Shown piece after piece: positions 53,411 to 63,136 of a stretch of 64,000 nucleotides of DNA. Within the stretch, counting starts at the first letter, position 1; each line of letters starts with the position of its first letter. The notes below the pieces were generated by a model that saw only the letters and a program-made list of their open reading frames with translations, was not told where the DNA came from and did no database searches. Made by a program: the position numbers and the translations under genes. The stretch is from NCBI RefSeq assembly GCF_009720145.1, contig NZ_CP046252.1, forward strand, positions 2,808,001 through 2,872,000, written 5' to 3'. Origin of the DNA: Sphingobium sp. CAP-1. GTDB lineage: Bacteria > Pseudomonadota > Alphaproteobacteria > Sphingomonadales > Sphingomonadaceae.

Positions 53411-56293
53411 ATGTTCAAAGTAGCAGGCAGTGGCCCGATAAAGGCGAAATCGTCTTCATCTTCTTCTTCGCTTACGCAGGCCGCCGATCAGGCGGCCGGC
53501 ACATGGAGTATCGGCAATGATGCAGTGCGCTCTGAAGTCGCGCTGCTTTACGGTCAGGATGTAATGGCCGATCCCGGCAACCCGACGACGGGTTCCGGTC
53601 TCGACAAGCCGCAGGAAAATGGGTCGGGCAATACGACCCTGGCCCAGGCGGCGACCGGCGATCAGAGGATCGACGGCATATTGAGCGGCGTCAAATGGGA
53701 TGTCAGCCAGACCGTCACCTACGCCGACACGGATGCGGCCGGCGACTATCAGGCGGGCTATAACAGCGACGGCGATGGCGACGGCATCAGCGCGCAGAAT
53801 GAAGGCTTTTCGCAGTTCACCGCTGCGCAGATGATTGCGTTTCACAGCGCGCTGAATCAAGCCGTCTACACCCAGTTGGCGGCCGGCACGGCTTTCTCGG
53901 TCGAAGCCTTCACCGGATTGAATCTCACCTATAATGGTGCGGGTTCGTCCACGGCGACCATCCGCGGCGCCAACTCCAGCGACCCTGGCACCGCTTATGC
54001 CTATTATCCCAGCAACAGCATCTATGGCGGCGATACCTTCTTCGGCAATCGCTATGACGGCACCGTCAACAGCTACAAGACGCCGCAGGCCGGCAACTAT
54101 GCCTGGCACACCATGTTCCATGAACTTGGGCATTCGCTGGGTTTGAAGCATGGCCAGGAAACCAGTGGCTTTGGCGCTGTGCCGACCGCCTGGGATTCGA
54201 TCGAATTCACGGTCATGACCTATCGCAGCTATGTGGGGGCGCCGCTCACCGGCTATAGCTATGAACGCTGGGGCGCGCCGCAAACCTATATGATGCTGGA
54301 CATCGCCGCCTTGCAGGCGATGTATGGCGCCGATTTCACGGTCAATTCGGGCAACACCGTCTATACCTGGAGCCCGACCACCGGCCAAACCTTTATCAAT
54401 GGCAGCCTGGCGATCGATCCGGGCGGCAACCGCATCTTTGCGACGATCTGGGACGGCGGCGGCGTCGACACCTATGATCTGTCCAACTACACCACCAACC
54501 TGACGCTGGACCTCAACCCCGGCGGCTATTCGGTGTTCAGCCAGGCGCAGCTTGCCTATCTCGGCAATAATGGCAGCGCCGTCTATGCCCGCGGCAATAT
54601 CTTCAACGCACTGCTCTATCAGGGCAATAGCGCGTCGATGATCGAAAATGCCGTTGGCGGTTCGGGCAATGACGTTATTTCCGGCAATAGCATCGCCAAC
54701 GTGCTGAGTGGCGGCGCCGGAAGCGACAGCCTCTATGGCAATGGCGGCAACGACACGCTCGATGGTGGCGCTGGCAACGACTATCTGAATGGCGGCGACG
54801 GCGATGATACGCTGAGCGGCGGCGCGGGCGATGACGTGATCGACGGTTCCTATGGCGTCGACACCATCTATGGCGGCGACGGCAACGATGTCATCTATGG
54901 TAGCTGGACCACGGACACCGTCTTTGGCGAAGCTGGCAACGACACGTTCATCATCCGGCAGGACAGTGTTGGCACCGAATATGGTGACAATACCGATGGT
55001 GGCGCGGGGATCGACCTTCTGAACCTGAGCGACATCACGACCACCTATGGCGCGATCGTCAATCTGTCGAGCGGCACATGGCAGTATAATCCGCTCTATG
55101 GCGGACCCTGGACCATTACCGGCGTCGAGAATGTCTATGGCACCCAGTTGGACGACGACATCACCGGCGACGGCGGAGCAAATCTGCTGAACGGCAATGG
55201 TGGCGCGGACACGATCCGCGGCGATGCCGGCAATGACACGATCAATGGCGGTGATGGCGACGATTTGCTGATCGGCGGAACCGGCAATGACGTGTTCGAC
55301 GGCGGCAGTGGTCGCGACCTGGTCTATGGCGAGGACGGTAACGACACCTTCATTCTCGTCAATGGCTGGAACGGCAGCTATGGCGAGATCTTCGTCGGCG
55401 GCGCGGGTTCGGACACGTTCGACTTTTCGGGAACCACCGTGGCCACCTCGACGGTCAACCTAGCCGACGGCACGTTCAACTACACGCCCGGAGGCGCAGG
55501 GCCGGTCTCCCTGTCCAGCGTGGAAAATGTCATCGGCAATGGAGGCGCCGACAACATCACCGGATCGGGTGAGAATAATAATCTGGTCGGCAATGCCGGC
55601 AACGACCGACTCTTTGGCATGGGCGGTGACGACGTGCTGAATGGCGGTGACGGCGACGACGTGATTAACGGCGGCACCGGCATCGACGCGATGACCGGCG
55701 GCAACGGCAACGACACCTTCTATGTCGACAATGTCGGCGATACCGTGGTGGAAACGTCGACGGGTGGCACCGCCGATCGGATCAACTCGTCGGTGTCGTA
55801 CAGCCTTGCCGGCAGATATGTCGAAACGCTGAACTTGGTGGGCACCGCCAATATCAACGCGACGGGCAACAGTCAGGCCAATACGTTGATCGGCAACGGC
55901 GGCATCAACACGCTGAACGCGTCGGGCGGCGACGATTTGTTGGATGGCTACACCGGGTCGGACACGCTGATTGGCGGGACGGGCGCGGATATATTCCGCT
56001 TCTCCACGGCCCTGGGGGCGACCAATGTCGACACGGTGAATGACTATAGCGTAGCTGACGATACGATCCAGTTGGAGAATGCGGTGTTTACCGGCCTGGC
56101 GGCGGGAGCGCTCAATGCCAACGCCTTCTGGGTCGGCACGGCGGCGCATGATGCCGACGACCGGATCATCTACAACAGCGCGACCGGGGCGCTGCTGTTC
56201 GACGCCGACGGCAATGGCGCCGGCGCCGCGATCCAGTTCGCGACGCTGTCTACCGGCCTGGCGATGACGGCGGGCGAGTTCGTCGTCATCTGA
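53411..56293 (+). CDS. Serralysin-type M10 metalloprotease with RTX repeats
   Basis: A 960-aa secreted zinc protease. There is no N-terminal signal peptide; the start has a run of seven Ser after KAK. The catalytic domain holds HELGHSLGLKH (residues 237-247) and the Met-turn VMTYRSY (Met 269). A linker leads into more than 20 GGxGxDxLx nonapeptides, which bind calcium, in several blocks. Two blocks are separated by beta inserts (VNLSSGTWQYNPLYGG; VNLADGTFNYTPGGAG) ending in SVENV. The C-terminus (AMTAGEFVVI) fits a type I secretion signal. Export is likely by the convergent ABC/HlyD/TolC genes. A strong terminator follows. At 960 aa it is about twice the size of classical serralysins. Confidence 0.95.
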   Translation: MFKVAGSGPIKAKSSSSSSSLTQAADQAAGTWSIGNDAVRSEVALLYGQDVMADPGNPTTGSGLDKPQENGSGNTTLAQAATGDQRIDGILSGVKWDVSQTVTYADTDAAGDYQAGYNSDGDGDGISAQNEGFSQFTAAQMIAFHSALNQAVYTQLAAGTAFSVEAFTGLNLTYNGAGSSTATIRGANSSDPGTAYAYYPSNSIYGGDTFFGNRYDGTVNSYKTPQAGNYAWHTMFHELGHSLGLKHGQETSGFGAVPTAWDSIEFTVMTYRSYVGAPLTGYSYERWGAPQTYMMLDIAALQAMYGADFTVNSGNTVYTWSPTTGQTFINGSLAIDPGGNRIFATIWDGGGVDTYDLSNYTTNLTLDLNPGGYSVFSQAQLAYLGNNGSAVYARGNIFNALLYQGNSASMIENAVGGSGNDVISGNSIANVLSGGAGSDSLYGNGGNDTLDGGAGNDYLNGGDGDDTLSGGAGDDVIDGSYGVDTIYGGDGNDVIYGSWTTDTVFGEAGNDTFIIRQDSVGTEYGDNTDGGAGIDLLNLSDITTTYGAIVNLSSGTWQYNPLYGGPWTITGVENVYGTQLDDDITGDGGANLLNGNGGADTIRGDAGNDTINGGDGDDLLIGGTGNDVFDGGSGRDLVYGEDGNDTFILVNGWNGSYGEIFVGGAGSDTFDFSGTTVATSTVNLADGTFNYTPGGAGPVSLSSVENVIGNGGADNITGSGENNNLVGNAGNDRLFGMGGDDVLNGGDGDDVINGGTGIDAMTGGNGNDTFYVDNVGDTVVETSTGGTADRINSSVSYSLAGRYVETLNLVGTANINATGNSQANTLIGNGGINTLNASGGDDLLDGYTGSDTLIGGTGADIFRFSTALGATNVDTVNDYSVADDTIQLENAVFTGLAAGALNANAFWVGTAAHDADDRIIYNSATGALLFDADGNGAGAAIQFATLSTGLAMTAGEFVVI

Positions 56294-56312
56294 TCCGTTT
56301 CCTCCAAAGCGG

Positions 56313-56348
56313 AAGGGGAGCCATTCATCCGAGTGGCTCCCCTTTTTT
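56313..56348 (+). terminator. Rho-independent terminator of the serralysin gene
   Basis: An 11-bp perfect stem (56313-56323 and 56334-56344) with a 10-base loop and a T tract ending at 56348, 19 bases after the protease stop. Confidence 0.9.
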
Positions 56349-56476
56349 GTGCTGCTGCCGGGGGCATCGTGATGACGCTGCGATCAGGACAGGTCGCGAC
56401 AGGTAGACGGGGTCATGCAGATTTGCCGGCGCAGGTCAGACGCCGGGCGCCTGACCCGCGCGGTCGCTTGCCCGCC

Positions 56477-56518
56477 AAAAAGAAAGGGGCCATCTGTGTG
56501 GATGGCCCCTTTCTTTTT
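56477..56518. terminator. Bidirectional terminator, 18-bp perfect stem
   Basis: Arms 56477-56494 and 56501-56518 are fully complementary, with a TGTGTG loop. Each arm starts with five A or ends with five T, so it works on both strands. It lies 21 bases after the stop of the secretion operon (56539, minus strand) and backs up the protease terminator. Confidence 0.9.
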
Positions 56519-56538
56519 GCGGAGCGAAGCCCCGGCCG

Positions 56539-57843
56539 TCACTCGCGGAAGGCGGTTTCCTTGAGGCGGGTGAGGGGGGTCAGAATATAGGCCAGCACCG
56601 TGCGCTTGTCGCCCAGCAGATTCGCCTCCGCACCCATGCCGGGGCCGATCAGCAGCTTGCGGCCGTTGCGGTCGGTGATGCCAGTGGCGCTGGTGCGGAC
56701 GCGGACCAGATAATGGCTTTCGCCCGTCCGTTCATTGACCACCGCGTCGGGCGAGATGGCGACCACCCGGCCCTCCATCGACCCGTAGATCGCGCTGTCA
56801 TAGGCGGTGATATTGACCTTGGCCTTCTGGTTGAGCTTGACCGAGGCGATGTCCTTGGCGTCGACCAGCACCTCGATCAGCAGATTGTCGCGGCCCGGCA
56901 CCATTTCCAGCAGCGGGTCGCCCGGCCGGACGCTGCCGCCAATGGTGGTGACGAACACGCGGTTGATGCGGCCGTCAACGGGGGCGCGAACGATGGTGCG
57001 GTCGAGCTTATATTCATAGGCCGGCAGCGTCGCCTGACGGGTGGCGGATTCGGCGCGGGCGGCGGTGAGTTCGTCCGCCGTGCGGGCCAGCCAGTCGCGC
57101 CGCTGCTGCGCGGCGGCGGCCTGCGCTTCGGCCAGCGCCGAATGCGAGCGGCCGAGCGCCGCCGATGCGGCTGCGGCTTCGCTGGCCGAGACATTATAGG
57201 CGTTTTCGGCCTGGAGCAGCGAGCGGCGCGGTTCGATCCCTTCCTGTACCAGCGGACGGATCAGGGTCAGATCGGCGCGTGCGGTGTCACGGGCGGACAC
57301 GCGCGCGTCCTGTGCGGCGCCAGCCTCGGCAATGGCGCGCTGTGCCTGGGCGATGCGCGCCGTGCCCACGGCGGCGAGGCTGCTATATTCGGCCATGCGC
57401 GAATTGTGGAGGCTCTGTTCGACCGCGATCTGATTGGCCATGGTCGGGTTGCGCGGCGCGGGGAAGCGCGGCGCGCGGCCGGAGATCTCCGCCTCCAGCC
57501 GGGTGATTTTCAACGCCAGCGCATCGGTGCTGGCCTGATTGGCGGTCAGTTCGGCGGTCGGCTGGGTCGGGTTGAGGCGCACCAGCGGCGCCCCTTGCTT
57601 CACATCCTGGCCGGTGCGGACCAGGATCGATTCGACCACGCCGCCTTCCAAATTGGAAATGACCTGCAATTGCGAACTGGGGATCACCTTGCCCGAAGCG
57701 CGCACGGTGCGGTCGATCTCGGTCAGGCCCGCCCAGAGCAGGAACAGGAGGACGAAGGCGAGGATCGCCCAGAGGAAGATATTGGCGGGGATGGCGGGTT
57801 TGATTTCCGCCGTGGGCTGGTGCAGTTCCATCGTGTCGCTCAT
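56539..57843 (-). CDS. Type I secretion periplasmic adaptor (HlyD family)
   Basis: A 434-aa membrane fusion protein. A short cytoplasmic N-terminus and one helix (NIFLWAILAFVLLFLLWAGL) are followed by the lipoyl/barrel halves (GKVIPSSQLQVISNLEGGVV; EYKLDRTIVRAPVDGRINRV) around a long coiled coil (residues about 110-270, Ala/Glu/Arg-rich). It joins the inner-membrane ABC transporter to TolC. Its start overlaps the ABC gene stop by 4 bases; last gene of the three-gene operon. Confidence 0.93.
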   Translation of the reverse strand: MSDTMELHQPTAEIKPAIPANIFLWAILAFVLLFLLWAGLTEIDRTVRASGKVIPSSQLQVISNLEGGVVESILVRTGQDVKQGAPLVRLNPTQPTAELTANQASTDALALKITRLEAEISGRAPRFPAPRNPTMANQIAVEQSLHNSRMAEYSSLAAVGTARIAQAQRAIAEAGAAQDARVSARDTARADLTLIRPLVQEGIEPRRSLLQAENAYNVSASEAAAASAALGRSHSALAEAQAAAAQQRRDWLARTADELTAARAESATRQATLPAYEYKLDRTIVRAPVDGRINRVFVTTIGGSVRPGDPLLEMVPGRDNLLIEVLVDAKDIASVKLNQKAKVNITAYDSAIYGSMEGRVVAISPDAVVNERTGESHYLVRVRTSATGITDRNGRKLLIGPGMGAEANLLGDKRTVLAYILTPLTRLKETAFRE

Positions 57844-59567
57844 GCGGCCTTGCCTCGCGTCAGGCGCTGAAGCACGGCGTCGCGCGGCCCATCGGCGGCG
57901 ATCTTGCCGGCTTCCAGCACTATGATCCTTTCGACCAGACGCAGCAGCGAGGTGCGGTGCGTGATCAGCAGGAAGCTGCGGCCCTGAATCTCGTCCTGCA
58001 ACCGGGTGATGAGATCGCCTTCGGTCTGGGCGTCCATGGCGCTGCTGGGTTCGTCGAAGATCAGGATCGGCGGCCGGCCGGCGAGCGCGCGCGCGATCGA
58101 GATCGACTGGCGCTGTCCGCCCGACAGACCATCGCCGCGATCGGCGAGCCGGAGATCATAGCCGTTGGTGATCTGTCCCATGAAGCGGTGAGTGCCGCTG
58201 AGTTCGGCGGCGCGGATCATTTCGTCCTGATCGACATGGCCGCGTTCCAGGCAGATATTTTCGCGCACCGATCCCTGTAGCAGCACATTGTCCTGCATCG
58301 CTGCGCCGATATGGCGGCGCAGTTCGACGGGATCATATTGGCGGATGTCGGTGCCGTCGATCATGACGACGCCTTCCTGCGGTTCGTAGAGGCCCAGCAC
58401 CATGCGCGCCAGGGTGGACTTGCCCGATCCGACGCGGCCGAGGAAACCGACCCGCTCGCCCGCCGCGATCGTCATGCTGACGCCGTCAAGCGCCTTTTCA
58501 GGCGCGCCGGGATAGCGGAAGGACACATTGCGCAGTTCGATCTGGCCCTGGATATTGGCGGGGTGCAGCGCATCGCCCTGCGGTCCTTCGCTGGGTATTT
58601 CCATCAGCGAGTTGATCTGGCGATAGGCGACGCGCGTGGCCGACAGACGCGACAGCAGGGTCGCGATCTGCGCCAGCGGGGCGATCGCGCGGCCGCACAA
58701 TATCGAACAGGCGAGCAGGGCGCCGGTAGTGATCTCATGGCTGCGCAACAGGCCGACACCGACGATGATGATACCGCAATAAGCGATGGTGCTGGCGCTG
58801 CTGGCGACGGTGATCGCGACCGAGGAGATCAGGCGCTGGCCAAGCGAGCTGTGCGAATGTTTGTTGAGCGCCAGCCGCCAGCGGCGACCCAGCATCGGCC
58901 CGGCGCCGATCGCCTTGACCGTTTCCAGGCTGCCGATGGTTTCGACCAGCACCGATTGCTTGACGAGGCCGTCGCCCAGGCTCTTGGCTGACAGTCGATC
59001 GAGCGCCGGATTGGTGAAGAGGCCCGCGCAGATCACCAGCGGAATCATGGCGAGCGGCAGCAGCACCAGCACCCCGCCCAGCAGCGCGATCACCGTCAGC
59101 GTGACCAGAATGAAGGGCACGTCGATGATCGCGGTCAGGGTGGCGGAGGCGAAGAAGTCGCGCAGCGTTTCCAGCTCGCGCATCAGGCCGGTCAGTGTGC
59201 CGGTCGACCCGCGACGCTTGTCGAGGCGCAGCGCCATCAACTTCGTGAACAGCGTGTCGCCGACCTCATAGTCGATATTCGCGCCGGCAATGTCGACGAA
59301 ATAGACGCGCAGCAGCCGCAGCACGAAATCGAAGATAATGACGATGGCAAGACCGATACTCAGCCCCACCAGAGAAGAGGAGGCGTCGTTGGGCACCACC
59401 CGGTCATAGACCGTCATGGTGAAGAGTGAGGAAACCAGCGAGAAGATATTGATCATCGCCGCCGCGGCCGCGACCTTGATATAGGTCTGGCGATTGCGCA
59501 TCATCGGTTCGATCAGCCAGGGGGCGAAACGCTCCCGTGCGGTGGCGAGCAAGGGCTGGTCGGTCAC
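57840..59567 (-). CDS. Type I secretion ABC transporter (permease/ATPase fusion)
   Basis: A 575-aa inner-membrane exporter half. Six helices in the N-terminal half (AAAAMINIFSLVSSLFTMTV, VGLSIGLAIVIIFDFVLRLL) precede the ATPase: Walker A GRVGSGKST near residue 376, signature LSGGQRQS near 482, Walker B ILIFDEPSSAMD near 503. No N-terminal C39-type peptidase or complete CLD is obvious, as in PrtD-like protease exporters. Overlaps the TolC gene stop and the HlyD gene start by 4 bases each. It most likely exports the adjacent serralysin. Confidence 0.94.
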   Translation of the reverse strand: MTDQPLLATARERFAPWLIEPMMRNRQTYIKVAAAAAMINIFSLVSSLFTMTVYDRVVPNDASSSLVGLSIGLAIVIIFDFVLRLLRVYFVDIAGANIDYEVGDTLFTKLMALRLDKRRGSTGTLTGLMRELETLRDFFASATLTAIIDVPFILVTLTVIALLGGVLVLLPLAMIPLVICAGLFTNPALDRLSAKSLGDGLVKQSVLVETIGSLETVKAIGAGPMLGRRWRLALNKHSHSSLGQRLISSVAITVASSASTIAYCGIIIVGVGLLRSHEITTGALLACSILCGRAIAPLAQIATLLSRLSATRVAYRQINSLMEIPSEGPQGDALHPANIQGQIELRNVSFRYPGAPEKALDGVSMTIAAGERVGFLGRVGSGKSTLARMVLGLYEPQEGVVMIDGTDIRQYDPVELRRHIGAAMQDNVLLQGSVRENICLERGHVDQDEMIRAAELSGTHRFMGQITNGYDLRLADRGDGLSGGQRQSISIARALAGRPPILIFDEPSSAMDAQTEGDLITRLQDEIQGRSFLLITHRTSLLRLVERIIVLEAGKIAADGPRDAVLQRLTRGKAA

Positions 59568-61012
59568 GGTTTTGCCATCCTGTCGGGAGAATCGACCCTG
59601 ATCCCCAGTTCGGCGAGCAGCAAGCCGCTTTTCGCCAGCAGCGCGAAGCGCGACACGTCCCGCTCCGCCAGCGTCTGGATGAAAGTCGTGATGGAGAAGA
59701 AATAGCTGTCTTCGGCGTAGAGCAGGTCGGTGACGGAGCCTTGCGCGGCTTCGAACCGGGTGGCGATCACGTCGCGCGCCGCGCGATTGGCGAGATAGCC
59801 GGCCTGGGCGGCGACAAGCTGCGCCTCCAGCCCCTTGAGGTCGGCCAGCGACATTTGCGCGTCGCGCAGCGTTTCCTGTCGCACACGTTCGGCATAGGCG
59901 TCGGCGGAATCGGCGCGGGCGCTTGCCTGATCCGCCTTGGCATTGATGCCCGCGCCAAGCTGGGCGCGCACGATGATGCGACCGCGAATGTCATAGTCGC
60001 CCGGATTTTCGAACACGCCATAGCGACCGGCGTCGACGCCGGCGGAGATGGTGGGCAGCCGTTCCGACCGGGTGGCGCGCGCGTCCTGACGGGCGGCGCG
60101 TGCTTCTGCCTCGGCGCGCAGCACGACCGGCGAGCGCAGCACCAGCGCCTCCAGCGCTTCGGGTGTGTCGGCATCGGGGCGGGGCAGCGGCGCGCGGGCC
60201 AGCCCTTCGGGCGCGTCATGGCCGGTGAGGGCGCGATATTGCGCCTCGGAACTGCCGCGATCGCGCCGGAAGCTGGCGAGGCGGGTCTGCACATTAGCGA
60301 TCGAACTGTCGATGCGCGGATATTCGCCACGAGCGGAAAAGCCGTTGGCGATCCGCTTTTCGACGGCCGTCCGCAGCCGTTCCTGCCGGTCGATATATTC
60401 GACCGCCGCCTGTTCCATCAGCCGTTGCGCCAGGATCGAATACCAGGCGGTGATGGTCCTGATCGCGACATCCTGACCATAGCCCAGCGTCGCCGAACGG
60501 GCGGCCTGAACCCGCGCATTGCCGGCATTGATCCGGCTGGAGGCGGCCCCGAAATCGAGCAGTCGCTGGCGCACCGAGGCGCTGGCGTCGGTGCGGCCCT
60601 GCGGCCGGGAGCGTTCGATGATGTTGCCAACGTCGTTGGCGAAGTTGCGGGCCACCGACCGGTTGGCGTCGACGGTGAGGTCGACCAGGGGGAAGAGGGC
60701 GGAGCGCGCCTGCACGCGTGCTGCCTCTGCTTCCCGTTCGCCGGCGCGCGCTTCGTCCAGCAACGCATTATTCTGGACCGCCGCCTCCACTTCGGACCGG
60801 AACAGGCTGTCCGAACTGGTGCTGTTGGCAAGCGCGAGCAGCGGGTCATTCTGCGCCGGGGCGGAAAAGGGATGGGGATTGGGCGGGACGACCAGCCGGC
60901 CCTGCGCCCAGGCCGTCGCGGGATGGGCCATGCTCGCCAAAAGGAACAGCGCAACACCGGGATGAGCGCGGCGGCGGGCATCAGACGAACGCGTAACAGT
61001 CGATGAACGCAC
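59564..61012 (-). CDS. TolC-family outer-membrane channel protein
   Basis: A 482-aa outer-membrane efflux protein with a signal peptide (GVALFLLASMAHPATAWA). Two repeats of helical hairpins (LLDEARAGEREAEAARVQAR, LLDFGAASSRINAGNARVQA; then SARADSADAYAERVRQETLR) are separated by short barrel strands. TolC forms the outer-membrane tunnel of the type I system. First gene of the operon; 405 bases upstream contain its promoter and that of the M28 peptidase. Confidence 0.92.
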   Translation of the reverse strand: MRSSTVTRSSDARRRAHPGVALFLLASMAHPATAWAQGRLVVPPNPHPFSAPAQNDPLLALANSTSSDSLFRSEVEAAVQNNALLDEARAGEREAEAARVQARSALFPLVDLTVDANRSVARNFANDVGNIIERSRPQGRTDASASVRQRLLDFGAASSRINAGNARVQAARSATLGYGQDVAIRTITAWYSILAQRLMEQAAVEYIDRQERLRTAVEKRIANGFSARGEYPRIDSSIANVQTRLASFRRDRGSSEAQYRALTGHDAPEGLARAPLPRPDADTPEALEALVLRSPVVLRAEAEARAARQDARATRSERLPTISAGVDAGRYGVFENPGDYDIRGRIIVRAQLGAGINAKADQASARADSADAYAERVRQETLRDAQMSLADLKGLEAQLVAAQAGYLANRAARDVIATRFEAAQGSVTDLLYAEDSYFFSITTFIQTLAERDVSRFALLAKSGLLLAELGIRVDSPDRMAKP

Positions 61013-61417
61013 TGGACCCCAACCGCGCTAATTGCCCCTAGTCTCAACCAGGGTGGCCCCGTACAGGGCGCATCATGGTCAAGGCACTTGTGGTCATGCC
61101 CGATACGGGAGGGGAGTGCAACTTGAGCCGCGACAAAATGAAAAAAGAAACAGACAATGTCATCTATACCCAAAATGCGCTAATCTTTGGCACGATCTTT
61201 TGCTGACGACGGCTGATTTCTCTCTTTATTGCGTCCCGGCATTTCCCCGTCCACCATGGCGATCACTGTTCGGATCGCGGGGGGCGGGTCGTAAATATTG
61301 TGGCAACTCGTTGAAAAGATTGTCGACATCAGGCGCGGGATGGGCATGATCCGCACTATCGGATCGTCTCGATCCCCGTCCTGTCATCGGCCGTCATCGG
61401 TCAAGGAGTATTTGGTC
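61013..61417. other. 405-bp non-coding divergent promoter region
   Basis: It separates the start of the minus-strand TolC gene from the M28 peptidase start. A short A/T-richer stretch (about 61130-61240) may hold promoters for one or both directions. No convincing ORF, RNA or palindrome is visible. AAGGAG at 61403-61408 is the ribosome-binding site of the peptidase gene. Confidence 0.6.
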
Positions 61418-63076
61418 ATGCCTCCCTTTCCCAAATCCTTGCGCCTTCTGCTTTGCGCCAGCCTTCTGTCGTCGTCGGCTCTGGCGATGGCCGCAGCCCC
61501 GGTGCCGACGTTCGACGTGGCGCGCATTGCCAATGATATCAGGACGCTGGCCAGCGATGCCTATGAGGGGCGCGGCCCCGCGACTCGCGCCGAGGTCAAG
61601 ACGATCGACTATATCGCCGCGCAGATGCAGGCGGCGGGGCTGAAGCCGGCCGGTTCCAGGGGGAGCTGGTTCCAGGATGTGCCTTTGCGCATGTCGGACA
61701 TTATCGGTGCGCCGACCCTGTCGATGACGATTGGCGGCGTGGCGCAGGCGCTGACACAGGGCAATGAGATTGCCGTGCGCGCGGCGGAGACGGGGCAGTC
61801 GGCGGTTACATTCGCTGACCTGCCGCTGGTCTTTGTCGGCTATGGCGTGAAGGCGCCCGAACGCGGCTGGGACGATTTCAAGGGCGTGGACCTGAAAGGC
61901 AAGATCATGGTCGTGCTGGTCAACGACCCGGATTTCGAGGGCGGCGAGGGCGATTTCGGCGGCAAGCTGATGACCTATTATGGCCGCTGGACCTATAAAT
62001 ATGAGGAAGCCGCACGGCAGGGCGCGGCCGGCGTGCTGGTGGTGCATGAAAGCGAGCCGGCTTCCTATGGCTGGGCGACGGTCAAGAACAGCAACACGAA
62101 CACCATGTTCGACATCGTCCGCGCCGACCCGAAGGCCGCGCATACGCAGATGGAAGCATGGGTGCAAAAGGATCTGGCGGCGAAGCTGTTCGCGGCGTCG
62201 GGCGTGGATTTCGACGCGGCCAAGGCGGCGGCGCGGCGGAAGGATTTCCGGCCTATTCCGCTGAAGGCGACGATGAGCGCCGACTATGCGGTGCAGTCGC
62301 AGATCATCACGTCGCACAATGTCGCGGGGATGGTGCAGGGTAGCAAATATCCGAACGAGACGGTGATCTATTCGGCGCATTGGGACCATCTGGGCATCGG
62401 CGCGCCGGATGCGAAGGGCGACACCATCTATAATGGCGCGCGCGACAATGCGTCGGGCACCGCCGCCTTGCTGGAATTGGCGCGCGCTTACGCGAAGGGG
62501 CCGAAACCGGAACGCAGCGTGCTGTTTCTGGCGGTGACGGCGGAGGAGAAGGGGCTGCTGGGGTCCGAATATTATGCCGACAATCCGTTGCGGCCATTGG
62601 CGACGACGGCGGGCGTGATCAATATGGATGGGCCGTTCGGGGCCGAGAAAACCAGCAATTTCAGCATTTCGGGCGCGGCGAAGCTGGATCTGCTGACGCT
62701 GCTGACCGAGGAAGGCGGGAAGCTGGGGCGGCATTATACGCCCGACGCGCGGCCGGAGGCGGGCAGTTTCTACCGCTCCGACCATTTCCCGATGGCCAAG
62801 CGCGGCGTGCCGGCCATTTCCTTCAATCCGGGGCGCGAACTGGTCAATGGCGGCGCGGAACGGGGCAAGGCGTTGCAGGACGCCTATACCAGGGACCGCT
62901 ATCACCAGCCAGCCGACGAATATGACGCCGGTTGGGACACCAGTAGCTGGGAAGGGGACATGACCCTGCTCTATAATGTCGGGCGTCGCGTGGCCGACAG
63001 CCATGACTGGCCCAACTGGTCGGCCGACAGCGAATTTCGCGCCGCCCGCGATGCCAGCGCGGCGCAGCGCAAATGA
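61418..63076 (+). CDS. M28-family metallopeptidase, exported
   Basis: A 552-aa zinc aminopeptidase-like enzyme with a signal peptide (SLRLLLCASLLSSSALAMAA). A PA domain insertion (LPLVFVGYGVKAPERGWDDF to GAAGVLVVHE, about residues 130-220) precedes the catalytic domain with zinc ligands in IYSAHWDHLG, YNGARDNASGTAALL, TAEEKGLLGSEYYA and NMDGP, and the last His in FYRSDHFPMAKRGVP. The catalytic Glu is in TAEEKG. ATG 61418 follows AAGGAG. It likely trims peptides released by the serralysin, an inference from position. Confidence 0.92.
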   Translation: MPPFPKSLRLLLCASLLSSSALAMAAAPVPTFDVARIANDIRTLASDAYEGRGPATRAEVKTIDYIAAQMQAAGLKPAGSRGSWFQDVPLRMSDIIGAPTLSMTIGGVAQALTQGNEIAVRAAETGQSAVTFADLPLVFVGYGVKAPERGWDDFKGVDLKGKIMVVLVNDPDFEGGEGDFGGKLMTYYGRWTYKYEEAARQGAAGVLVVHESEPASYGWATVKNSNTNTMFDIVRADPKAAHTQMEAWVQKDLAAKLFAASGVDFDAAKAAARRKDFRPIPLKATMSADYAVQSQIITSHNVAGMVQGSKYPNETVIYSAHWDHLGIGAPDAKGDTIYNGARDNASGTAALLELARAYAKGPKPERSVLFLAVTAEEKGLLGSEYYADNPLRPLATTAGVINMDGPFGAEKTSNFSISGAAKLDLLTLLTEEGGKLGRHYTPDARPEAGSFYRSDHFPMAKRGVPAISFNPGRELVNGGAERGKALQDAYTRDRYHQPADEYDAGWDTSSWEGDMTLLYNVGRRVADSHDWPNWSADSEFRAARDASAAQRK

Positions 63077-63081
63077 GGTGA

Positions 63082-63113
63082 CAGCCTGTTCCCGCTTTCG
63101 CGGGAACAGGCTG
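63082..63113. terminator. Palindrome between convergent genes, probable terminator
   Basis: A perfect 14-bp stem (63082-63095 and 63100-63113) with a TTTC loop, 5 bases after the M28 peptidase stop and 23 before the end of the MotB-like gene. Its inner part GTTCCCGC-TTTC-GCGGGAAC matches the palindrome found at 12813-12832 and 28094-28113, so it may be the same dispersed repeat used as a transcript stop. No T run is present. Confidence 0.65.
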
Positions 63114-63136
63114 CGCCATGACTGCCGTCGGCGAGG

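Noticed and set aside
53302..53520. Short plus-strand frame running into the serralysin gene in another frame
   Set aside because: It contains no domain, its ATG choices are not served by the AGGAGG site in frame, and it overlaps the clear protease start.
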